In this document: positions 1 through 6,345 of the stretch, piece by piece | How the letters are laid out: each line of letters starts with the position of its first letter | How positions within the stretch are numbered: the stretch's first letter is position 1 | NCBI GenBank assembly: GCA_021161625.1 | Contig: JAGHAG010000157.1 | Location: forward strand, 1 to 7,053 | DNA length: 7,053 nucleotides | Source of the DNA: Elusimicrobiota bacterium | GTDB taxonomy: Bacteria > CG03 | Reading direction: 5' to 3' | Position numbers and translations under genes: made by a program | The notes under the pieces: model-generated | What the model saw: the letters and a program-made list of their open reading frames with translations, nothing else | Told to the model about the DNA's origin: nothing | Databases searched by the model: none

Positions 1-216
1 TAAAAAAATCGGGGCGTAAAATCTAAGAACCTTTAAGTCAATTTTTGAAAAGATAAAAAGAAGACAAATCAGGAAAATCAAAATTAAATTGCAATTTATG
101 TTTAAAACAAGAAGAGGAATTAAAGTTAATGAAAAAATAAAGAAAAGACGGGTAAAAGGATGAAAATTATAGATAATAGATTTTTCAGGGACATATCCCA
201 GAAGGGTTTTTTTCAT
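1..216. other. Region without a supported gene
   Basis: All three plus-strand frames hit stop codons within the first 36 bases (1-3, 17-19, 24-26, 34-36), so any gene entering from the left ends almost at once. The one longer open stretch is 20-163, 47 codons with about 20 Lys/Arg, but it has no upstream start and its only ATG (98) leaves 21 residues. The base composition is very A-rich. A CCC-AGAA-GGG mini-hairpin followed by seven Ts lies at 197-213, where a terminator facing the convergent gene at 217-822 would be expected, but three base pairs are too few to call it. I see no RNA gene here. Confidence 0.6.
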
Positions 217-822
217 TCAGGCAATAAGTCCCTTACAAAAAGCCCTTGTTTTTATAACAATGGGGGAGAGTGCTTTTAAAAGGATTATTCCAAAAACAAT
301 TGCGCAGGTTCCATTTCCTATAAGCCATGCAGCAACTGCAACAGGATATGACTGGTCTGTAAAAAGGCCAAAGAGTTTGCCAATATAAGGCCCATAAAAA
401 GCCCCGGGTATGTTTGCAAGAATTCCGCCCACAAGAATAAAGAAAAAATAATCCTTTGCTTTTTTTAATCTCGGGTCAAGGTTAAGTTTTCTAAAAACGA
501 TTCCTGCTGCCATACCCTGAATAACATTTGCAGGAATCCACAGGATGCTTACAATTGGTGGAGTTCCTGCAACCATATTTGAAATTATGGGAAAAATGCC
601 TGCAGCAATTGCACCGCCCCATATTCCATACCAGATGCCACCAACAATTTGAATGGCAATTGCAGGCCAGAAAAAAGTAACCCCAAATCCAACAGAAGCC
701 GATGCTCCTGTCATCCCAACAACAGCACCCACACCTATAAAAAGTGCAGTAATAACAAGGTGCTGAATACCTGGTTTTCTGATTTCTCCTGGTAAAACTT
801 CCCACACATTTTTATCTACCAT
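217..822 (-). CDS. Six-helix integral membrane protein, ECF transporter S-component-like
   Basis: The product is a 201-residue, very hydrophobic protein that should sit in the cytoplasmic membrane. About six membrane segments can be seen, near residues 20-40, 46-64, 66-84, 90-110, 124-144 and 158-185. A short charged cytoplasmic loop (RKLNLDPRLKKAKD, 111-124) lies between segments 4 and 5. Recognisable patches are FWPAIAIQIVGG (51-62), GIFPIISNMVAGTP (75-88) and IPANVIQG (96-103). Size and topology match the substrate-binding S subunits of energy-coupling factor vitamin/metal importers; the membrane sensor domain MASE1 is the main alternative. The substrate cannot be read from the sequence. 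No EcfA ATPase or EcfT gene lies in the window, so it would have to share a module encoded elsewhere. The start is the ATG at 822-820, preceded on the minus strand by a purine-rich GGGGGAA Shine-Dalgarno about 5 nt upstream. It is transcribed divergently from the SDR operon. The gene call is firm, the family call moderate. Confidence 0.75.
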   Translation of the reverse strand: MVDKNVWEVLPGEIRKPGIQHLVITALFIGVGAVVGMTGASASVGFGVTFFWPAIAIQIVGGIWYGIWGGAIAAGIFPIISNMVAGTPPIVSILWIPANVIQGMAAGIVFRKLNLDPRLKKAKDYFFFILVGGILANIPGAFYGPYIGKLFGLFTDQSYPVAVAAWLIGNGTCAIVFGIILLKALSPIVIKTRAFCKGLIA

Positions 823-837
823 AAATTCCCCCTTTTT

Positions 838-866
838 TTGTTTATTTTATAAATTTTTTTTATAAT
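838..866 (+). promoter_or_regulatory. Sigma70-like promoter of the SDR-metF-rSAM operon
   Basis: TTGTTT at 838-843 and a perfect TATAAT at 861-866 are separated by exactly 17 bp. Transcription starting about 7 nt after the -10 (near 873) would leave a leader of only about 11 nt, just holding the AAGGAGAGG ribosome binding site (873-881). The same -35 hexamer, spacer and -10 recur before the gene at 4876, which supports both calls. No operator or riboswitch fits in so short a leader. Confidence 0.55.
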
Positions 867-871
867 TGCAA
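844..871 (-). promoter_or_regulatory. Possible promoter of the membrane-protein gene
   Basis: Read on the minus strand, TTGCAA (871-866) followed 16 bp later by TAAAAT (849-844) gives a fair sigma70-like pair, with 4/6 and 5/6 matches. Transcription would begin near 837, just before the Shine-Dalgarno of the gene starting at 822. It overlaps the plus-strand promoter in the same gap. The region is so A/T-rich that chance matches are likely. Confidence 0.35.
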
Positions 872-883
872 AAAGGAGAGGAA

Positions 884-1945
884 ATGAAAATTCTTATAAC
901 AGGTGGTGCAGGATTTGTCGGTTCAAATTTGGGCATAGAACTTGTTAAGAAAAATTCTCGGTTTAAAATAACTGCTTTTGATAATCTAAAAAGGAGAGGT
1001 TCAGAATTAAATATTTCTCGATTAAAAAAGTATGGTATTAATTTTATTCATGGAGATATAAGAAATCCTGAAGATTTAAAAGACATCCATGATTTTGATG
1101 TTATGGTTGAATGTTCTGCTGAACCATCTGTTTTGGCAAGTTTTTACAATCCCCAGTATGTGATTTCAACAAATCTAACAGGCTCCATTAACTGTTTTGA
1201 AGAAGCAAGAAAAAGAAGCGCAGGTATTATTTTTATCTCAACAAGCAGGGTCTATTCAAAAGAGGTGCTTAATAGTTTGATTTTAAAAGAGACCCTGCAG
1301 AGGTTTATTCCATCTTCTAAAAACAAAATATCCGGCTTTTCTAAAAAAGGAATTTCAGAAGAGTTCCCTTTAGGAGGCACAAGAACCCTTTATGGAACGA
1401 CAAAACTTGCAACAGAATTAATTCTTCAAGAATACATTGATATGTATGGTATAAAGGGTATTATAAACAGGTGCGCAGTTTTAACAGGCCCATGGCAGAT
1501 GGGCAGGGTAGATCAGGGGTTTGTTGTTTACTGGATGTTGAAGCATGTTTTTAAACAGCAACTTTCCTATATTGGATATGGCGGTAAAGGGAAACAGGTA
1601 AGGGATGTTTTACATATTGCAGATTTTGTGGATTTAATAGAATTACAGATAAAGAATCTTTCTTCTTTTAAAGGTGAAATTTTTAATGTAGGAGGTGGCG
1701 AGAATTTAAGTATTTCTCTTAAAGAACTTACGAACTTTTGCAGGGATTTTTTTAAGACAAAAGTAAAAATAAAGTCAGTAAAAAAGACAAGAAAAGGAGA
1801 TGTTCCCTATTATGTTACAGATTACACAAAAGTTAAAAAGACCTTCTTGTGGGAACCGAAACGGAGTTTAGAACAAACTCTTACAGATACAGCCATCTGG
1901 GTTGAGAAGCATAAGAATGATTTAAAACAAATTTTTGGAGGTTAA
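884..1945 (+). CDS. CDP-paratose 2-epimerase-like NAD-dependent sugar epimerase (extended SDR)
   Basis: This 353-residue protein is an extended short-chain dehydrogenase/reductase. Its best match from memory is the CDP-paratose 2-epimerase (TyvE-type) family, cytosolic enzymes that epimerise a nucleotide-linked deoxysugar using tightly bound NAD. The Rossmann signature TGGAGFVGSN is at 6-15, the ribose-binding acid at D33, and GDIR at 57-60. The catalytic triad is intact: T120 in STSRVY, and Y170 and K174 in YGTTK. Substrate-domain motifs GPWQMGRVDQG (202-212), GKQVRD (236-241) and FNVGGG (267-272) follow. I chose the ATG at 884 because AAGGAGAGG lies just upstream; the in-frame TTG at 866 would put that ribosome binding site inside the gene and overlap the -10 element. 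It is the first gene of the operon and abuts a related SDR. Family is well supported; the actual sugar substrate is not known and no glycosyltransferase is nearby. Confidence 0.85.
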   Translation: MKILITGGAGFVGSNLGIELVKKNSRFKITAFDNLKRRGSELNISRLKKYGINFIHGDIRNPEDLKDIHDFDVMVECSAEPSVLASFYNPQYVISTNLTGSINCFEEARKRSAGIIFISTSRVYSKEVLNSLILKETLQRFIPSSKNKISGFSKKGISEEFPLGGTRTLYGTTKLATELILQEYIDMYGIKGIINRCAVLTGPWQMGRVDQGFVVYWMLKHVFKQQLSYIGYGGKGKQVRDVLHIADFVDLIELQIKNLSSFKGEIFNVGGGENLSISLKELTNFCRDFFKTKVKIKSVKKTRKGDVPYYVTDYTKVKKTFLWEPKRSLEQTLTDTAIWVEKHKNDLKQIFGG

Positions 1946-3004
1946 ATGGATGTTGCTTTAGTTACAGGTTCAGGTGGGCTTATAGGCTCTGAGGCAGTTT
2001 ATTTTTTTTCAAAAAAGGGATTTAAGGTTGTAGGGATTGACAATGATATGAGAAAATATTTTTTCGGCGAGGATGCATCAACCAGATGGTGTTTTGAGAA
2101 AATCAAAAGCGAAATTTCGGAATATGAGCATTTTTCAATAGACATAAGAGATGTTGAGAAATTAAAAAAAGTTTTTCAAAAATATAACACAGATATAAAA
2201 ATAATAATCCACACCGCAGCCCAACCCTCACATGATTGGGCCGCAAAGGAACCGTTTACAGATTTTACTGTAAATGCAAATGGGACGCTTAACCTTCTTG
2301 AATTTACAAGACAATTTTCACCAGAAGCGGTGTTTATCTTTACCTCAACAAATAAAGTTTACGGAGATAATCCCAATCGTCTTCCTCTTGTTGAACTTGA
2401 AACCAGATGGGAAATAGAAGAAAATCACAGGTTTTACAAAGGGATAGATGAAACAATGAGTATAGATAACTGTTTGCACAGTGTGTTTGGGGCTTCAAAA
2501 GTTGCTGCTGATGTTCTTGTTCAGGAATACGGCAGATATTTTGGAATGAAGACAGCGTGTTTTAGAGGGGGTTGTCTTACTGGTCCCAGGCATTCAGGAG
2601 CAATGCTTCACGGATTTCTTGCATATCTTATGAAGTGTGCAATAACAGGCAAAGAATATACAGTTTTTGGATATAAGGCAAAGCAGGTTCGCGACAACAT
2701 CCATTCTTTTGACCTTGTGAATATGTTCTGGCATTTTTATAAATCCCCGAAAGAAGGAGAGGTTTACAACGCAGGCGGTGGAAGATTTTCAAATTGTTCC
2801 ATGTTAGAGGCAATAAAACTCTGCGAGGAAATTACAGGGAAGAAATTAAAATGGAAATATGTAGATAAGAATAGAATTGGAGACCACATCTGGTGGATAA
2901 GCAGTGTTGAAAAGTTCAAAAAACATTATCCCCAGTGGAAATATAGGTACAATTTAAAAGACATTTTTGTTCAAATTTTTGAGGAATTGAAAAAAAGGCT
3001 TTGA
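1946..3004 (+). CDS. Second extended-SDR sugar epimerase/dehydratase-like protein, catalytic Tyr replaced by Phe
   Basis: This 352-residue protein is a distant paralogue of its upstream neighbour, of similar length and domain order. It shows TGSGGLIGSE (7-16) for NAD binding, D32, the IDIRD patch (65-69), AAQPSH (91-96), TSTNKVYGD (133-141), GGCLTGPRHSGA (208-219), KQVRDNIH (246-253), NAGGG (275-279) and GDHIWWIS (312-319). The NKVYGD and later blocks resemble CDP-tyvelose 2-epimerase. In the YxxxK site the Tyr is Phe (F181, codon TTT, in VFGASK); K185 and the Ser/Thr equivalent T135 remain. From memory this Phe recurs in close relatives, so it looks like a subfamily trait rather than decay. 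The enzyme may use another acid/base, or bind sugar-nucleotide without ordinary SDR chemistry. ATG immediately follows the previous TAA, with GGAG 5 nt upstream, inside the preceding gene. The two proteins may act in succession or as a hetero-oligomer; this is inference. Confidence 0.8.
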   Translation: MDVALVTGSGGLIGSEAVYFFSKKGFKVVGIDNDMRKYFFGEDASTRWCFEKIKSEISEYEHFSIDIRDVEKLKKVFQKYNTDIKIIIHTAAQPSHDWAAKEPFTDFTVNANGTLNLLEFTRQFSPEAVFIFTSTNKVYGDNPNRLPLVELETRWEIEENHRFYKGIDETMSIDNCLHSVFGASKVAADVLVQEYGRYFGMKTACFRGGCLTGPRHSGAMLHGFLAYLMKCAITGKEYTVFGYKAKQVRDNIHSFDLVNMFWHFYKSPKEGEVYNAGGGRFSNCSMLEAIKLCEEITGKKLKWKYVDKNRIGDHIWWISSVEKFKKHYPQWKYRYNLKDIFVQIFEELKKRL

Positions 3005-3005
3005 A

Positions 3006-3866
3006 ATGAAAATAAAGGATACTCTTGGAAAAAAAAGGAGCATTTCGTTTGAATTTTTCCCACCGAAAACAGATAAAGGGAGAAAAAAACTTTTAGAAAC
3101 TTTTGAAAATTTAAGCGTATTTTCTCCTTCTTTTGTTTCTGTAACCTATGGAGCAGGCGGGGGCAACAGAAAAGATGCTTTTGAAACTGTAAAAATTTTA
3201 AAGAGTTTAAATAAAACAGAAGTCCTTGCACATTTAACATGTATTGGTTCAAAAAAACAGGAAATTTTAAATCTCATAGAAGAATACAAAAAAATTGATA
3301 TTAAAAATATCCTCGCACTAAGAGGAGACCCCCCAAAAAATGATGAAAATTTTGACATAAAAAGAGGAGAGTTCAGATTTGCAAAGGATTTAGTTGAATT
3401 TGTCAAATCAAAAGAGGATTTTTGTATAGGAGTTGCGGTTTATCCTGAGGGGCATCCTGAGTCACCAAGTATTGAAAAAGACATTGAATATACAAAAGCA
3501 AAAATTGAAGCAGGAGCAGATTTTGCGATAACACAGATGTTTTTTAAAAACAGCCATTTTTACAGGTTTATGGAAAGGATGGGGAAAGCAGGTGTAAAAA
3601 TTCCTGTAATTGCAGGCATAATGCCTGTGACAAATTTTAGAAAAATTAAGGAATTTGCTTTCTTCTGCAAGGCGGAAATTCCACCTGAACTTGAAAAAAA
3701 ATTTAAAGACATCCCGGAAAACAGCCCTGATGAATTTAAGGCAGGCGTTGAATATGCGATTTTTCAGATAGAAGACCTGATAAAAAATGGTTTTAAACTT
3801 TTTCATTTTTATACATTAAACAGGGCTCAAGCGATATTTGAAATTTTAAAGGAGGTAAAACCATGA
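3006..3866 (+). CDS. metF: 5,10-methylenetetrahydrofolate reductase
   Basis: This 286-residue flavoprotein reduces 5,10-methylene-tetrahydrofolate to 5-methyl-tetrahydrofolate in the cytosol, feeding methionine synthase and, in anaerobes, the methyl branch of C1 metabolism. All family landmarks are present: FEFFPPKT (15-22) with catalytic E16 (E28 in E. coli), SVTYGAGGG (45-53), HLTC (76-79), ALRGDPP (104-110) with the flavin-tuning D108 (D120 in E. coli), YPEGHPES (146-153), AITQMFF (174-180) with folate-binding Q177, GIMPVTN (204-210) and HFYTLNR (267-273). It has the short bacterial length, a single TIM barrel without the C-terminal regulatory domain of eukaryotic enzymes. No MetV-like partner gene is adjacent, so the electron donor (NADH or a ferredoxin-linked partner) is not evident. 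The start lies 1 nt after the upstream stop with only a weak AAAGG site (2994-2998), which suggests coupling to the SDR genes. The next gene overlaps its stop by 4 nt. Confidence 0.95.
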   Translation: MKIKDTLGKKRSISFEFFPPKTDKGRKKLLETFENLSVFSPSFVSVTYGAGGGNRKDAFETVKILKSLNKTEVLAHLTCIGSKKQEILNLIEEYKKIDIKNILALRGDPPKNDENFDIKRGEFRFAKDLVEFVKSKEDFCIGVAVYPEGHPESPSIEKDIEYTKAKIEAGADFAITQMFFKNSHFYRFMERMGKAGVKIPVIAGIMPVTNFRKIKEFAFFCKAEIPPELEKKFKDIPENSPDEFKAGVEYAIFQIEDLIKNGFKLFHFYTLNRAQAIFEILKEVKP

Positions 3867-4783
3867 AATACAGATATATTTTTGGACCTGTTCCATCTCG
3901 GCGCTTAGGACTTTCTCTTGGAATAGATATAATTCCTTTCAAAACTTGCACATTAAATTGTATTTATTGTGAGTGTGGAAGGACAACAAAACTTACCCTG
4001 AAGCGAAAGGAGTGGCTTCCAACAAAACAGATTTTAAAAGAAATAAAGTCCTATCTTTCAAAAAATCCCGAGATAGATTTTGTGACATTTTCAGGTTCAG
4101 GGGAGCCAACCCTTCACAAGGATTTGGGAAAGATGATAAATTTTATCAAGGAGAATTTTCCCAATTACAAAGTTGCTATTCTTACAAATGGAACTCTTCT
4201 TTACAGAAAATCAGTAAGGGCATCCCTTTTAAATGCGGATGTTGTAATTCCATCTCTTGATGCTGCAACAGAAAAAGCATTCAAAAAAATCAACAGACCC
4301 CACAAAGGTCTGAATTTAAAGCGAATAATAAAAGGGATTGCAGATTTTAAGAAGGAATTTAGGGGCAGGGTTTTTCTTGAAATTTTTGTTATCCCGGGCA
4401 TAAACACAAGCCCCCGACAGTTAAACGCATTGAAAAAGGAAGTTACCAAAATAAATCCTGACAAAATTCAGCTTAATACCCTTGTAAGACCCCCTGCTGA
4501 AAGCTGGGTTAAAAAAGCAACAGATGAAGAAATTGAAAAGGTAAGGAAATTTTTAAAAAGGGCTCATCCCATCCCAGCATCTTCAAAAAAGGCAAAAAAG
4601 AAACAGAAAATAAATGTCCCTCATCAGATTTACTCTCTTGTTTTAAGAAGGCCTGTTACAATTAAGGACATTGAAAATGCCTTCCATCTTAGCAGAAGAC
4701 AGACACAAAAATATATAAAACTACTTTTAAAAGAGAATAGAATTTTTAAAAAAGGAAATTTCTTTAAAGCCTTGCCAAGGTAA
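3863..4783 (+). CDS. Radical SAM protein (COG0731 type) with C-terminal winged helix
   Basis: The product is a 306-residue cytosolic iron-sulfur enzyme. The N-terminal PVPSRRLGLSLGID (9-22) and the cluster motif CTLNCIYC (29-36, C29-x3-C33-x2-C36) are typical of the COG0731 radical SAM group, often labelled wyosine-synthase-like. FSGSGEPTLH (76-85) is the SAM-binding glycine motif and LTNG (107-110) a further core strand. Those four Cys (with C38) are the only ones in the protein. It therefore lacks the N-terminal Cys triad that holds the second cluster of archaeal TYW1, and tRNA wyosine synthesis is unlikely. After the barrel, a lysine-rich linker (241-250) leads to a small helix-turn-helix/winged-helix domain (about 253-306), whose recognition helix may be LSRRQTQKYIKLLL. 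The start overlaps the metF stop (ATGA) and has a near-perfect AAAGGAGGT site at 3848-3856, so translation should be strong and coupled to metF. The substrate is unknown. Family certain, function not assigned. Confidence 0.85.
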   Translation: MKYRYIFGPVPSRRLGLSLGIDIIPFKTCTLNCIYCECGRTTKLTLKRKEWLPTKQILKEIKSYLSKNPEIDFVTFSGSGEPTLHKDLGKMINFIKENFPNYKVAILTNGTLLYRKSVRASLLNADVVIPSLDAATEKAFKKINRPHKGLNLKRIIKGIADFKKEFRGRVFLEIFVIPGINTSPRQLNALKKEVTKINPDKIQLNTLVRPPAESWVKKATDEEIEKVRKFLKRAHPIPASSKKAKKKQKINVPHQIYSLVLRRPVTIKDIENAFHLSRRQTQKYIKLLLKENRIFKKGNFFKALPR

Positions 4784-4802
4784 TTGTAAAGATATTTCAA
4801 TT
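4782..4802 (+). terminator. Weak AT-rich hairpin after the first operon
   Basis: AATTG (4782-4786) pairs with CAATT (4798-4802), and AAA (4788-4790) with TTT (4795-4797) around a GATA loop, giving eight pairs with one bulged T. The T-rich stretch starts about 9 nt downstream, not directly after the stem. It sits where the operon should end but would be a poor intrinsic terminator, so read-through into the next gene is possible. Confidence 0.2.
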
Positions 4803-4810
4803 AGTTATAT

Positions 4811-4839
4811 TTGTTTTTTGCTGGAACTTTTTGTATAAT
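4811..4839 (+). promoter_or_regulatory. Sigma70-like promoter of the PLP-enzyme transcription unit
   Basis: TTGTTT at 4811-4816 and TATAAT at 4834-4839 are 17 bp apart, the same hexamers and spacing as the promoter at 838-866. Predicted transcription starts near 4846, leaving a leader of about 30 nt that contains AGGAGG (4865-4870) five bases before the ATG. This divides the window into two plus-strand transcription units despite their shared direction. Confidence 0.6.
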
Positions 4840-4875
4840 TCTCTCTAAAAGTTGATTTAAGAACAGGAGGTAATT

Positions 4876-6345
4876 ATGACAAAAACTCAAAAGAAGATTC
4901 TTGAAAACACAATTAAAAGGTGTAGAGAAAGGGATATAATTATCCCGACTTATGAACAGATGTACAACCCTGACAAAATTCCACAGGGAATAAAAGATGA
5001 GTTAAAGAATATAGGTCTGTGGGATTTGCATTCTCGAAATCTTTTCAGAATTACATGGAAAAACGAACCTGTTAAATTCGGCGGTGGCTTTAATGGAGTA
5101 AATTTCATGGAAATTCCTAAGGAACTGAGTGGGGTTAAGGCAAGAATTTTAGTTCTTATTGGGAAGTGGTTTCCAACCGGTTCTCACAAGGTTGGAGCAA
5201 CATTTGGTCCCCTTGTTGAAAAACTTGTCAGAGGCGAATTTGATCCAACAACGCAGAAAGCTCTCTGGCCTTCAACAGGTAATTATTGTCGTGGTGGAGC
5301 ATATGATGCTTATCTTCTTGCCTGTCCTTCAATTGCTGTTTTACCAGAAGGTATGTCAAAAGAAAGATTTGAATGGCTTAAAAAAGTTGGTTCTGAAATA
5401 TACCCAACTCCAGGAGTTGAATCGAATGTAAAAGAGGTTTATGATAAAACAAAAGAGTTAAAAAATGCAAGGCCTGATGAAATTGTTGTGCTGAATCAGT
5501 TTGATGAAATAGGAAATGCAATCTGGCATTATGCGGTAACTGGAAGAGCCATGGAAGAGGTCTATCAAAATGAAAAGAAAGGGAGACAGAGATTTTCTGC
5601 AATATTCTTAACACAGGGTTCTGCAGGAACACTTGGTTGTGCGGACTATATCAGGAAGCTTCATCCACAGGTAAAGGTTTGTGCCGGTGAGGCATGGCAG
5701 TGCCCAACATTGTTATATAATGGTTTTGGTGGGCACAGAATAGAAGGAATTGGGGATAAACATGTTCCATGGATACACAATTTAAAAAACATGGATATGG
5801 TTGCTGATATTGATGATGAAAAATGTATGAGATTAATACGTCTTTTCAATGAACCTGCTGGTCGGAAATACCTTAAAAGAATGAAAGTTCCTGCTGAAAT
5901 TGTAGATAATCTTGACCTTTTTGGAATTTCATCAGTAGCGAATTTGATTGGTTCAATAAAAATGGCAAAGTATTATGAAATGAATGAAAACGACATCATT
6001 TTTACGGTTGCAACTGATTCAATGGAACTTTATCAATCAAGATTAAAGGAGTTGCATGAGGAGCATGGAGAGTATTCAGAGGTTGATGCAGCAAAAGATT
6101 TTGAAACATGCTTGCAGGCAATAGAAACAGATCATATGCTTGAACTTTCCTACTGGGATAAAAAAAGAATGCACAATCTCAAATACTTTACCTGGGTTGA
6201 ACAGCAGGGAAAATCCGTTGAAGAATTAAATGCCCAGTGGTATGATGAGGATTACTGGGAGAAAAGATTTAATTCTTATAAAGAATGGGATAAATTGATT
6301 GAGGAATTTAATGAAAAAACAGGACTTTTGAAAAAATATAAATAA
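4876..6345 (+). CDS. PLP-dependent fold-type II enzyme, cysteine synthase/TrpB-like, long form
   Basis: This 489-residue cytosolic enzyme has the tryptophan synthase beta/cysteine synthase fold. TGSHKVGA (101-108) carries the likely Schiff-base lysine K105 and resembles the TrpB GAHK site more than the CysK SxK site. STGNYCRGGA (133-142) matches the substrate-carboxylate loop, QGSAGTLG (247-254) the glycine-rich PLP-phosphate loop, and HRIEGIGD (287-294) a late core motif. Ordinary cysteine synthases are about 310 residues. Here about 90 residues precede the lysine region and, after about residue 385, an acidic and aromatic tail rich in Trp/Tyr (YWDKK, QWYDEDYWEK) continues to 489. The reaction is probably a beta- or gamma-replacement or elimination on an amino acid, but the substrate is not readable. 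Sulfur amino acid metabolism would fit the nearby metF, though this is inference. The start is secure: a perfect AGGAGG lies 5 nt upstream. The next gene begins on the last base of its stop codon. Confidence 0.85.
   Translation: MTKTQKKILENTIKRCRERDIIIPTYEQMYNPDKIPQGIKDELKNIGLWDLHSRNLFRITWKNEPVKFGGGFNGVNFMEIPKELSGVKARILVLIGKWFPTGSHKVGATFGPLVEKLVRGEFDPTTQKALWPSTGNYCRGGAYDAYLLACPSIAVLPEGMSKERFEWLKKVGSEIYPTPGVESNVKEVYDKTKELKNARPDEIVVLNQFDEIGNAIWHYAVTGRAMEEVYQNEKKGRQRFSAIFLTQGSAGTLGCADYIRKLHPQVKVCAGEAWQCPTLLYNGFGGHRIEGIGDKHVPWIHNLKNMDMVADIDDEKCMRLIRLFNEPAGRKYLKRMKVPAEIVDNLDLFGISSVANLIGSIKMAKYYEMNENDIIFTVATDSMELYQSRLKELHEEHGEYSEVDAAKDFETCLQAIETDHMLELSYWDKKRMHNLKYFTWVEQQGKSVEELNAQWYDEDYWEKRFNSYKEWDKLIEEFNEKTGLLKKYK

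Noticed and set aside
188..213. GGGA-CATA-TCCC and CCC-AGAA-GGG-T7 mini-hairpins as a terminator/antiterminator pair
   Set aside because: The stems are only four and three base pairs; they are mutually exclusive but too weak to claim a regulatory switch.
160..279. Plus-strand 39-codon frame starting at the ATGA overlap
   Set aside because: It runs antisense into the end of the membrane-protein gene, has no convincing ribosome binding site and its residues show no recognisable pattern.
491..805. Second minus-strand frame inside the membrane-protein gene, rich in Cys/Trp/Asn
   Set aside because: It is a shifted reading of the same strand; the other frame gives clean hydrophobic helices and a proper start.
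866..883. In-frame TTG start giving a six-residue longer SDR protein
   Set aside because: It would overlap the TATAAT -10 element and place the AAGGAGAGG ribosome binding site within the coding region; the Rossmann fold begins properly at the ATG at 884.
2971..3806. Minus-strand open frames opposite metF
   Set aside because: They are rich in Phe, Lys and Cys as expected from reading an A-rich gene backwards, lack ribosome binding sites and lie opposite a fully conserved enzyme.
4770..4780. CCTTGCCAAGG inverted repeat at the end of the radical SAM gene as a terminator
   Set aside because: It is a four-pair stem within coding sequence with no following T run.
3863..4783. Assignment as TYW1 wyosine synthase
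   Set aside because: Only four Cys exist, all within 29-38, so the second iron-sulfur cluster site of archaeal TYW1 is missing, and wyosine bases are not made by bacteria generally.
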